DNA of 64,000 nt from Sternotherus odoratus (lineage: Eukaryota; Chordata; Testudines; Kinosternidae), in contig JAVMKO010000010.1 of assembly GCA_032164245.1 (NCBI GenBank), positions 29,028,189-29,092,188 on the forward strand, in the 5' to 3' direction. How positions within the stretch are numbered: position 1 is the first letter of the stretch; each line of letters opens with the position of its first letter. The notes under the pieces were generated by a model. The model did not search any database, was not told where the DNA came from, and worked only from the letters and a program-made list of their open reading frames with translations. Shown one piece after another: positions 52,690-63,076 of the stretch. The position numbers were made by a program, and so were the translations under genes.

Positions 52690-55600
52690 ACAACTAACGC
52701 AGTCATCTTCTCCTTCATTTTCCAGTTTGTTCATAATGAAGAAAAGAAAAACAAGCTTTTCTGCTTTTTCAGGCCCCAAAGGAGTTCTCAATTTGGAATG
52801 AATTAGTCCAAAGGAAGAAAACAGTCTTTCTCCACTAGCAGCAGAAGCTACTGCTGTTAAGTTAGATTATCACTTCAATAGTCTCTGAATCCAAGTGCTT
52901 AAGTGACTTCCACTAGTGTGACTCCCTTTAAAATATCATCAGCAAAAATATATTTCTTGAATGGTTCACCCTTAGCTCTGAAGTTTATTATAGTTGGCAT
53001 TATGGAGGGATGATTGCAGGATGTCCATGTCATAGTCAACTCCTCTTCTTCTGTAGTGAAGGTTTGACCCTGGTACTGAGTATTGAGAATATTTGCAAGA
53101 AAATTAGCTCAAGATAGTGCTTGTCCCATTTGGTTTTTTAATACTTGTAATTTAACTCTGTCGTTGCATATTTCTCTTTTTAAGACTGCACTCAATTCCT
53201 TCCAAATTTCAACAGCATCAGCAATAAAACAGCAATTCCCCGGCATTTTTTTCCAAGGCTACAGAAATAGGTTTCAGGGTACTCAGCAGGTGTTCAACAT
53301 TTCTATTAAGCTCAATGCTGAGAACCTTGGCTGTGACAGTGCCACTTTTTCACAATTCTGTTCACAAACTGTCATCAGCTTAGGCCAGTTCTTGATATAG
53401 TGCTCAAAACAGTCCACTACTGAGTTCCATCGCACACCTTGTGGGAGTTTTAGCTTGGTTTCTCTCACTTTTTTACAGAGCAGCTGCTACAAAGTGGTTC
53501 TGTGATTTCAAAATTAGCCTTTATTTCTGGAACACTGAAGTCTTTGACTAGGAGGTGCATCAAATGAGCACTGCAACCATATGTTATTAGCTTGGGACTC
53601 TTCTAAATAATTTCTTCTCATCTTGGATACATTTGCAGCATTGTCTGTGACCAAGCTACGTACTAAACATTTGCATTTTCTTCCAATGTTTGTTGTAGCT
53701 TTTACTGCAACTTCTTGCAAGTATTCTGCTGTGTGTGCATTTCCTGATGTATCAATTTTTTTCTGTAAGGAAGACATTCCTTTCTTCTGTTGTCACACAA
53801 GCACATACAACAGAATCACTGTGAACACTACTTCACCCATCAAGCCTTAGGTTAACAAATTTACCCTCTAGACTTTTTGCACACTGCTCAATTTCTCTTT
53901 CATACACTTTCTCCAGCAATTTGCCGGAGACATCTGCTCTGTTGGGTGGACTGTATCCTGGTCTTAATGAATGAATTATGTTAAGGAAGTGTGGGTTCTC
54001 AATCATTCGGAAAGAAGAATTTGTTGCATAAACAAACTGGGCAATCTTTAATCAATTATCACTTTTTGTAATCTGCTGGTTCTCATCACAAACCTATCTA
54101 TGTGTTGAGTTTAAACTTTCGGCCCTGGCTCTGATCTGAACAACAGTCTCTGACCCTTTTGCAACCCCGGCAGCCATATATCTATTGTCCCTCTTATTAG
54201 CATTTCTCGAGCAGTTGTAACACTGGTTTTAACTGGATACAACCAGGGATAACAAGGTTGATCACGCACACATATCATGAACAGCTAAGTACTTTGTTTA
54301 CTCCTTTCTATAAATACTACTGTATATCACAAATAAAGTTGCCACATGCTTCTTAAGCTTCTGAGCCAGAGCAGGGTGTACGCCCTTTGATCAAAGAATT
54401 GAGTATTGGTGTTTATTACTTGGTTCCTGACAGATTGTGAGCCCTAACCCAACTCCGCACAACTCGGGTGTGGAAAGGTGAGTAGAACCAGCTATTTTAC
54501 CTAACATATGGTTGTTTCTGGATGATAGAGATTATTATTTTTCTTTTTGCTATAGGTGACACACTGTGGCTATGTGACATACATGATGTGACTTGAACGT
54601 TACCATTGGCAGATAACTCTGAAACGATAGAAAATTATGGTGATCTTGAAAGTGGATAGTCTTCAGAATCCTGTATTTTGACGATGGATTCTCCTAAACA
54701 AAATAAATCAATGCAGTTAATTATTATCACCATACTGATAATTTAGTATTCCTCTTTGCATTCACTGACACTCAGTACTACTTTAAAAGTGAAATTGTAA
54801 AAGGAAGATATGCTTATTTCAGTTATTTATCTTTTAACACAACTGCATCTAAAATGATAGTACCTGTGATGTTGCTCTCCAAATGTTTTATGAAAATATG
54901 CTACTGAGCAGGACTCTAATGTAACTGGAATACACTTCATGCAAAAGGTTTCTTGTAAGGTATCATTATAAATCTTAATGTACTGTGTTCATCCTATTTG
55001 TATGAATGTATCATTCTTGTATCTGAAACTAGAAATATGATGCATTACTTTAAAATCCTATTGTAATTATGCAAAGTGTGGGCCATTAATAATGACTTGG
55101 AATCTTGATGCCTCCCATTAACCAGGACAATTGGTTGTAAATGGTTCTGTTTACTTGTAAGCCTTTCTGTGTTTATATGAGCCAGGCAGAAAAGAATTGC
55201 GGCTTGGGGTCTCACAGGACTTGTAACCATATCGCCTGGTACTGAAATCCATCTTAAACCTGGTGCTTTTTCATTTAGAAGGAGGGGTGGGAACCCAGAG
55301 AGGGACAAAAGATTCCCTCCTTGGGCCAAAGCTACAACAGGGGGTGGAACAGAACAGAGGAGGTTGCCAGTCATGAGAAATCCCCTAGTTACTACCTGAG
55401 CTGGAACTAACAACAACTGTATCAGGGAAAGGATTGGGTCCAGACTAGAAAGGCCTGTAATCTTATGAAAGAAGCTTATTGTAACATCTCTAAAGGAGAG
55501 ATTTACCTGTATTCAGTTTCTTAAAGTATTAGGCTTAAACTTGCAAGTTTTGTTTTATTTTGTTTGGTAACTTTGTTGTCTGTTATTACTTAAAACCACA

Positions 55601-56345
55601 TAAATCCTACTTTTTATACTTAATAAACTCACTTTTCTTTATTAATTAACCCAGAGCAAGTGATTAATACCTGGGAGAGCAAACAGCTGTGCATATCTCT
55701 CCATCAGTGTTATAGAAGGTAGACAATTTATGAGTTTTCACCATATAAGCTTTATACAAAGTAAAATGGATTTATTTGGGGTTTGGATCCCATTGGGAGC
55801 TGGGTGTCTGGATGCTGGAGATAGGAAACCTGCTGAGCAGTTTTGGTTAAAGTCTGCAGCTCTGGTTTAGACCCTGGGTCTGTGTTGCAGCGGAGTAGCA
55901 TGTCTGGCTCAACAAGAGAGGGTTCTGGAGTCCCAACCTGGCAGGGAAAACAGGCTCAATGGTAGTTTCAGCACATTAGGTGACAGTCCCAAGGGGGTAT
56001 CTGTGACCAAACCTACAACTGTACCATTCAGTAACAACTATATTTTTTGCTCAAACATGAGAATTCAAGATTAGTCCAGAAGGAAGACAGGCAGTATACA
56101 AGTATACAAAAAAAAAAATTTACCAACCTGAACATCCTGCATATTCCGACATATTTTTTTCATCATCTTCAACGCAGCTTCCTCCTGAGAAGGAACACTT
56201 CTCATGATGTTGTTTCATTTGGGCAACCAGGACTGACATTACTTTGTTACACAGTTTGCATGTTGCACGCATATCTGCTTTACCCACAGGTAGAGGAACT
56301 TCATTAAAATATTCCCAAACTGGGTCTCTTTATGGCCTGCTGCCA
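52690..56345 (-). pseudogene. BED-type hAT transposase, broken
   Basis: In minus order: a BED-like zinc finger at about 56345-56150 (W-E-Y-F-N-E-V, then ATCKLCNKVMSVLVAQMKQH and C), a short linker exon at about 54700-54590 (ESIVKIQDSEDYPLSRS), then the catalytic and dimerisation region 54240-52690. Pieces include CLVRSLVTDNAANVSKMRRN, LPQGVRWNSVVDCFEHYIKN, FTTEEEELTMTWTSCNHPSI and, near the end, ERLFSSFGLIHSKLRT-like text read across frames. Multiple stops and frameshifts, plus the inserted LTR, show that it is dead. In working relatives the enzyme excises and reinserts the element. Confidence 0.75.
54865..56009. mobile_element. Probable solo LTR inside the hAT element
   Basis: Starts TGTGATGTTGCTCTCC and ends near CTGTGACCA. 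An AATAAA is at about 55622, followed by gcaagtgattaatacctggg. It separates the BED exon from the linker exon of the hAT gene. Target duplication is weak, so ends are approximate. Confidence 0.5.
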
Positions 56346-57184
56346 TTATAGATTTTCCCTTCTAGTGAGAGAATGGTATGGCAGGACTCAAATCAAGGAA
56401 GGCTATACTCAGAAAGCCCTCAAGACTTCTGGAATATCCTGCTCAAACAGTTTCACTTTTGTTTCTACTGCCTGTCCCTCCCTTCTCACATTTATCTTCA
56501 GACTCCTGGCCCAGATCTATTCCGCCCCCAACAATCTTCTAGTCATTGAACTTTTTGAAACTTTGCACTTTTAGAGAGAGGTAAAAGACTGACTCTGTAT
56601 ACACAAATTTGCAGAGGGACAATAGGGTTGAGGTCTCTTATTTCTCACTTCTATACCTTATTTATTTTAAAACATTTTTGCTATTAACAAGCATGTTATC
56701 TCTGGAGACACAAATCCGCAGTTTGAGAACTGAAAACTAGGCATCTCTGATGGTATCGTCTAGACTGAGCATGGAGTCCCACTGAGTAGATAGAAAGATT
56801 AAACCTAAATAATCTATACAGAAGCCCCAGGAATCCCATAAAATTGGGTCCCTAATCCATGAAACTATTGGAACTCATTTATAAAACTTTTCTTAAACAT
56901 TACATGAATATATTGTCCCATACTATAGAATTAGAATTTATAATCCCTATTCCATGATGAGATATCTTGGAGCTATAATGTATCTTAATTAAAACTATCT
57001 TTAGAAAATGCTTTTTGAGGGGAAAAACCTATCAAAAATGCTTTTATTATTATTTTTAAATCATTGATTTTTTTATCCACCCTGGTATCTTTGTATTTAA
57101 AATTTACAAGTGTATGTAATTTAAGTAAAATTGTGTTAAGGTCTCTGTTAGGTTTATAAATAGGCTATCAAGCATGCTTTTGCA

Positions 57185-57262
57185 TGAGTCTATTTTTGCC
57201 TAGTTTGGGGGTGGGGGGAGGGGGGCATAACTCAAAAAGTTTGAAAACTGCTGACCTAGAGG
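57185..57262. mobile_element. hAT MITE fragment
   Basis: The G-rich run gggggtggggggaggggggc is followed by ctcaaaaagtttgaaaactg, similar to the right end of the family at 1122-1381. Confidence 0.45.
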
Positions 57263-57314
57263 CTGATGCAAGTGATAGGAGCACCATTTACAGTCTAGAG
57301 ACAGCACCCTAGTA

Positions 57315-57716
57315 CCGTGGATCTCAACCTTTCCAGACTACTGAACCCCTTTCAGGAGTCTTATGGGTCTTGTATACCCCAAGTTATTCCGAATATTAAA
57401 AGTACTTACTTACAAAATCATACAAAAATACAGAAGTGTCAGCACACTATTTCTTTTAAAAAATTGCTTACTTTTTCATTTTTACCGTGTTATAAAATAA
57501 ATTGGAATATAAATATTTTTCTTACGTTTCAGTGTAGTATATAGAGTAGTATAAACAAGTCATTTTCTGTATGAAATGTTAGTTTATAGCGACTTCGCCA
57601 GTGCTTTTTATGTAACCTATTGTAAAATCAGGCAAATATCTAGATGAGTTGATGTACCCCCTGAAAGATCTCTGTGTATCTCCAGGGGTATCCATACCCC
57701 TGATCAAGAACCACTG
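57315..57716. mobile_element. hAT MITE, exact 8-bp duplication
   Basis: Ends ccgtggatctcaacctttcc and gatcaagaaccactg; CCCTAGTA at 57307-57314 and 57717-57724. 402 bp, AT-rich interior, non-coding. Confidence 0.88.
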
Positions 57717-58554
57717 CCCTAGTAGATTCCCACCTGGTACCAGGTGCTGGGATTCTGGCTTCTCTCGCAGGCGTTGCCCTCAACATTTTTCTTATTACCT
57801 AATCATTTTAGTTCTATGTTAGGTGTATGGTAAAATGTGGGGTGATTCCAAAATGTTAGAAAAGATGAGCACTGCAGAGGAATTAGGGGGGAGAAGAAGA
57901 AAGATACAAAGAGGAGACAAAGTGGATAATGCTATAACTGAATATATGATAATTACGGCTATCAATTAATCACAGTTAACTCACACGATTACGGTAACTA
58001 AAAAAATTTATCACCAGTTTTAATCGCACTGTTAATAGAATACCAATGGAAATTTATAAAATATTTTGGATGTTTTTCTACATTTTCATATATATTGTAT
58101 TCTGTGTCATAATTGAAATCAAAGTGTATATATTTGATTACAAATATTTTCACTGTAAAAATAATAAAAAATAGTATTTTTCAATTCACCTCATACAAGT
58201 ACTGTAGTGTAATCTTTGTCCTGAAAGTGCAATTTACAAATGTAGATTGTTTGTTACATAACTGCACTCAAAAAAACAAAACGATGTAAAAATTCAGAGC
58301 CTGCAAGTTCACTCAGACCTACTTTTTGTTCAGCCAGTCGCTAAGACAAACAAGTTTGTTTACATTTACAGGAGATAATGCTGCCCTCTTCTTATTTGCA
58401 ATGTCACCGGAAAGCAAGAACAAGCATTTGCCTGACACTTGTAGCTGGCATTGGAAGGTATTTACATTCCAGAACATTCATATGCCCCTTCGTGCTTTGG
58501 CCACCATTCCAAAGGACATTAATGCATTAATTAAATTGTGACTAAACTGAAGAA

Positions 58555-59305
58555 TTGTATGTCCCCTGCTCTGTTTTATCCGCATTCTGCCATATATTTC
58601 ATGGTATAGCAGTCTCAGATGATGATCCAGCACATGTTGTTTATATTAAGAACACTTTCACTGCAGATTTGACAAAGGGCTTGTCCTCACTACGGCAGGG
58701 AAGCATTGATTTTTTGGCTATCGATTTATCACATCTCGTTAAGATGTGATAAATCGATCGCCAGCAGCTCCCCCGTCGACTCCGGAAGTCCAGCTCGTCA
58801 AGAGGCACAAGCTGGAGTTGATGGGGGACCGCGCCGCCGACCGCGTGAGGTAAGTCAGCTGTAGAGACGTCGATTTCAGCTACGTTATTAAGGTAACTGA
58901 AATTGTGTATCTACAGTCGATTTCCCCCCCTAGTGGAGACCAGCCCTAAAGGTAGCTACGGCACTTGACCCAAGGTTTAAGAATCTGAAGTGCAGTCCAA
59001 AATCTGAGAGGGACAAGGTCTGGCGCATGTTTTCACAAACCTTAAAAGAATAACACTTTGATGCTGAAACTACAGTGCCCGAACCATCAGAAAAGAAACT
59101 CAACCTTCTGTTGGTGGCATTTGACTCAGATAATGAAAATAAACAAACATCAGCCCACACTGCTTTGGATCGTTATCGAGCAGAACCCATCAGCAGCATG
59201 GATGCATGTCCCCAAGAATGGTGGTTAAAGCATGAAGGTACACATGACTCTTTAGCACATCTGGCTCGTAAATATCTTGCGATGCCAGCTACTACAGTGC
59301 CATGA
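58555..59305 (+). pseudogene. hAT transposase remnant inside foldback copy 3
   Basis: Broken plus-strand frames: AFCHIFHGIAVSDDDPAHVV, then (after the MITE) [18 protein letters not shown] text, KLNLLLVAFDSDNENKQTSA and [20 protein letters not shown] with AMPATTVP. Same region of transposase as at 9465-9863, with a stop before the C-terminal block. Confidence 0.6.
58678..58945 (+). mobile_element. Hairpin MITE copy 4, nested in foldback hAT
   Basis: Ends ggcttgtcctcact and tagtggagaccagcc, with caaag before and ctaaag after. Stems: atcgatttatcacatctcgt with acgttaagatgtgataaatcgat-like complement, gtccagctcg with caagctgga, and tttcagctacgttat with taactgaaat. More diverged than copies 2 and 3. 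Confidence 0.78.
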
Positions 59306-59619
59306 AAACACCAGTTCTCACTTTCAGGTGTCATTTTAAACTAGAAGTGGGCAGCATTATCTCCTGCAAATGTAAACAAACTTGTCTGTCCAAGCGATCG
59401 GCTGAACAAGAAGTAGGACTGAGTGGACATGCAGGCTCTAAATTTTTACAGTGTTTTATTTTTGAATGCAGTTTTTTTGTACATCATTCTATCTCATTCA
59501 TAATTCAACTTTTTATCAAAGATTGCACTACAATACTTGTATTAGATTAATTGAAAAATATAATTTCTTTTGCTTTTTTTTTTTTTTACAGTGCAGATAC
59601 TTGTAATACATTAAACCTC

Positions 59620-60845
59620 CCTCCCAAACCTTTTGTTTTCACCTGCTCATAACCAAGGCTTGAAAAACCCACTGACCATAGAAAACTGGAGGAAAGGAGC
59701 TCAAAGTAATCCCTGCTGTAACACTTATGAAAACAGTGGGAAAAGCTAAAAGTAGTGGAGCTATACAAAGAACAGAAATTCAGAAAGGAGTAGCAGAAAT
59801 ACAAAGGTAGCAGCAAGAAGAATGGGAGAAGAGTTGAGTACCAGAGACACCTGCCATACACACACACTCCAAGTCTAGGGGAAGGGAAGCAAGGGGTTCC
59901 CTGCCAACAACTAGGAAGGGCTTCAAGTTTATCAGACACATACTAACGAGAAGCTGACACAAAAGATGAAGCTCCTAAGCAGGGTCCCAGGACAAAACTG
60001 TGGTAACAACTGTACTATCCTTGCTCTATTCAGCAGCTGGAGGCAGGGGAACTGGTCTTTTAATCAGATCACACACACTACAATTCACTGGTTCCTCCCA
60101 CCCCCTTATCTTTTATCAGTCTGGTGCTAGTAGAGTTATCAATTTTCAAGTCCTGTTGATAGTTTTCTAACAAAAAAAAAAGGGGGTGGGAGTTGGGGCA
60201 AAACATTCCATCCATTATCCCAAAGGTAAGAGGTTTTTTTTAAATTTTAAGTTACATAAGAGTGATCATTTTTAAACAATTATAACTGACTGACAAACTA
60301 ATATTCATGTGCAGAACTAATATTCAAGTTAAGAATTGTAAACTTTTGTGCCCATTTCATTGTGGGGTTTTATAGGTTTGTAGTCCAAAGCTTTCCAGCA
60401 GTAAATAGTCTCCTTTCTCTTTCCTCCTTGTAAAAACCAAAATGCATGAAAACATAAGCTAATGTCAGTCACACTTTTAAACAGTCAGGAAGTAAAGATA
60501 AGATTTTCAATGCAATCATTACTCACCTACATTACACCTAAACAGTATTTTAGAATAGTAATTACTGGTAATTGTACTTTAAGATCCAGTGGGTCCCAGT
60601 TCTGTCCTCCTACATGCACTAGTCCTATTCACTTGAGTGTGGAACAAGTGTATTTGAGAAATCAATTAGGTACTGTTTGTACAATGTAGACAAGTTAAGG
60701 CTACTATGAATCTTAACTTTTGCATTTCCAGCCTCAAATATTTCATTCTACAACTAAGTTTATACACTTACATGATATAGAGCTAGAGTTCTAAAGAACT
60801 GAGGTCCTTGAGGATGAAAGATCTTCACAGACATGTATCCTATCA
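59620..60845. other. Intron 1 stretch without recognised gene
   Basis: AT-rich; short frames only. Nothing recognised. Confidence 0.45.
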
Positions 60846-60851
60846 CTAGTA

Positions 60852-61149
60852 CAGTAGACTCTCGATTATCCAGGATGATAGGGAAAAAATAATCCTCATT
60901 AATAAAATCCTGGATAACCACCATCCATAGGAAATATGGGGAGGGAGGGTTGGTTCACCAGCCACCCTGTACCCGGGGGAGGTGGTGTTGGTTCACTGGC
61001 TGCCCTGCGCCCTGATGGGGTTTTTTTTGGTGTGTGCTTGGGGCGGCAACAAAACCAGAGCCGGCCCTGTGAGTTAGGCATAATTTTTTTGACATCCTGG
61101 TTAATCCACATCCTGGTTAACCCAATCCTGGATAATTGAGAGTCTACTG
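60852..61149. mobile_element. TA-target MITE, Tigger/pogo-like, 298 bp
   Basis: Left cagtagactctcgattatcc, right ggataattgagagtctactg, 20-bp inverted repeats with one mismatch; TA at 60850-60851 and 61150-61151. GC-richer centre with ccctg and gtgtgcttggggcggc. Confidence 0.9.
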
Positions 61150-62449
61150 TATTTAAAAAAAACAACTAACAACAACAACAACAACATTCAAGGTAGGCTC
61201 TTTGTAAATACAGTAAATCATTTTGAGCCTTCAAACAGGGAATATTACTATAGCCACATAGAGGCATTTCAACTGGCTTGATAAGAAGGTCAATCACAAG
61301 AGGCAGCCATGACCAGAGGTTACACTGGGCAAGTTCCCAGGCACTGAGTAGCCCTTGCTATTGACTGACAAACTCCACAGCTACTGGATTCAAGGATAAA
61401 CATTGGGACATCCAGAGGTGGGAAAGCTGGCCTAGCCTTGCAATACAGGAGCTGCCTCTGGGGGAAGGTGGTCTTCACTCCAACCCCCCAATTTCCACTC
61501 TTTCCTTGATTTTTCCCCTGCACCTCTATGAAATATAATCGAAATGTACATGACAATTTCATATCCCTACTCACGAGAAGGGTGACTGATGTCCTGATTT
61601 TACAGGGGTAGTCCCCGATATTTGGGGCTTTGTATTATATAGGCGTCTATTACTCCCCACCCCATCCCAATTTTTCATACTTGCTGTCTTGTTACCTTAC
61701 TCATGAGTCAGTTACACAGTCCAGCAAAGGATCACCTACTCAGGTACGTTATACCAACACAAGAAAGAACAAGTCCAACAGGGACAAGGAGGATCTGTAT
61801 CTCAACACCCTGCTCCCCTCTCAGTGGGGTGCAAGATGAGGACAAATATGTCCAGAACACACCCCAAAAGCAGTCTATTTATAGAACACAGGAAAAGCTA
61901 AAGGCAGGCCAAAGTGAGCCATTAGGGCACCATTCAACTAAGGTCATGAAAAAAATAATGTGGAAATGAAAGTATGTGGATACTGTCTCTCTACTGCAGG
62001 TGGGAGCCAGCCAACGAGCCACGGGGTGCTACGCAACTCAGACAACAGGTCGGGAGATGTGTACAACACTTAAGGTCGTAGATGTCATTGACAAAAGTCT
62101 AAACGATTCATTTCTGCCTTCATTTTATGACAACAGTCAGGGTGGCCCAGAACACAGAATTGAATACATGGAAGTGGCAGGCGATGCGCATGCTACGAGC
62201 AGTTCCCAGGGGGTGAGGGCGGCGGGGCAGCAGCGCAGACTTAGGAGTTGGGGGTCTCACCCCAGTATACAGCAAAAAGGTGCCTTATATTTACTATGGT
62301 CTAAAGGTGAGATTGACGAGACATCTAGTGCTGGACGGAAAACTACCCGCCCTGCGCCCCAGGAACTGGGAGTGGAAGGGGAATCGCTGGTTTAGCTTAA
62401 TTTTCTGCCCTTCACTCCACCCTTCTATACAGCTTAACGCCCCCCTCCC
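61150..62449. other. Proximal intron 1 next to the CpG island
   Basis: An AAC microsatellite follows the MITE (61162-61188). 61580-61670 has gggtgactgatgtcctgatt and ccccgatatttggggc, an interspersed repeat piece. No gene recognised. Confidence 0.4.
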
Positions 62450-62691
62450 CCGCTCCTGCGCCATAGGGGGCTCAGCCCCCGCCCTCCACAGCGCCATAGA
62501 GGCCCAGCCCCCGCCCCCTCCGGACCAGGGGGCGGCAGTCAGTTGGGCTTTGAACCCTGCCGCGGAAGCGGCGCCGAGGAGCCCCGACCCTCCCAGCCCG
62601 GCTCGCCTGCCTCGGGCCTCCCGACCCTCGGGGACGCGCCGAGGCCGGGGACGCGCGGTGCTCGCACGCAGGGGCGGAGGGAGTCAGTTAC

Positions 62692-62800
62692 CAGGGTCCA
62701 GGCGGCGCGGCAGCCGGTCGGGCTCCGGGGTGGTAGGTCCCGGCCCGGAACCGCGTTCTTTCCGCAGCGGCGGCAGCTTGTCAAAGAGAAAACATGACGT
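62692..62800 (-). other. HERC1: Probable noncoding exon 1 of HERC1 (5'UTR), approximate 5' end
   Basis: HERC1 exon 2 starts with only 26 nt of 5'UTR behind a strong acceptor, so a noncoding first exon must lie upstream. On the minus strand the CpG island offers one convincing donor, gaccctg|gtaact at 62692/62691. The 5' end is not visible; 62800 is a guess that places the start near a CRE-like TGACGTGG (62795-62802). Intron 1 would then run 62691-28045, about 34.6 kb. Confidence 0.45.
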
Positions 62801-62840
62801 GGGAGGGAGGCGGCGAGATCTCGCGGGGCTATCGCCCAAC

Positions 62841-62852
62841 TATCGCGAGATC
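62841..62852. promoter_or_regulatory. CGCG element (BANP-type TCGCGAGA motif)
   Basis: Reads TATCGCGAGATC on the plus strand and GATCTCGCGATA on the minus strand, so it holds TCTCGCGA in the HERC1 direction. TCTCGCGAGA is a known core element of CpG-island housekeeping promoters; one end base is changed here. A related palindrome lies about 20 bp away at 62813-62824. Confidence 0.5.
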
Positions 62853-63076
62853 CGGTCGCGGCTATCCCTCTGCCCGTGGCTGGGGGGCGGGGCGGCTCCT
62901 GCAGTTCCACCCTGTCTGCGTCGAGCTGCGCCTGCCGGGCGCCACCACACGTAGCAGGGACCGAGGCTGCGCTCCGCCTCCACGTGCTCCTCGCCACACC
63001 CCCACGAGCCGCGCGGCGTCGCGCAACGGTCAGCCTCTTTCCCGCTGTGCCCAGCCTCGCCACATCTTAAACCAGC

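Larger units (their letters stand above)
52066..57084 (-). mobile_element. Near-complete autonomous-type hAT transposon, decayed
   Basis: The left end caaggtagatttgatttaaa and the right end atcattgatttttttatccaccctg are inverted and flanked by gtatctgt (52058-52065) and gtatcttt (57085-57092), seven of eight. It contains a BED finger, linker and transposase on the minus strand and is split by an LTR at about 54865-56009. Confidence 0.82.
57954..59612. mobile_element. Foldback hAT derivative, copy 3 (right end truncated)
   Basis: The left end tacggctatcaattaatcac corresponds to the right end of the copy at 30.7 kb. The left arm (57954-58520) is a transposase tail in minus orientation; the centre from 58555 is in plus orientation, and the right arm (59205-59612) has the plus tail ([20 protein letters not shown]). 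A hairpin MITE at 58678-58945 splits the centre. It stops after ttgtaatacatt, before the terminal gcgattaa block. Confidence 0.8.
62450..63060. promoter_or_regulatory. HERC1: CpG-island promoter region of HERC1
   Basis: A sharp rise in G+C and CpG against the AT-rich intron, at the place expected for a housekeeping promoter upstream of HERC1. Elements seen: a 12-bp palindrome GCGAGATCTCGC at 62813-62824, TATCGCGAGATC at 62841-62852 (eight bases of the TCTCGCGAGA element bound by BANP), a CRE/USF-like TGACGTGG at 62795-62802 and several GGGGCGG GC boxes (62672, 62885). No TATA box was noticed. Long open frames on both strands here are a by-product of GC richness. Confidence 0.7.

Noticed and set aside
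55045..55416. 123-codon minus-strand frame
   Set aside because: Lies wholly inside a probable solo LTR.
62280..63063. 224-codon plus-strand and 174-codon minus-strand frames in the CpG island
   Set aside because: Stops are rare in GC-rich DNA; there is no family similarity, and the first exon of HERC1 is expected to be noncoding here.
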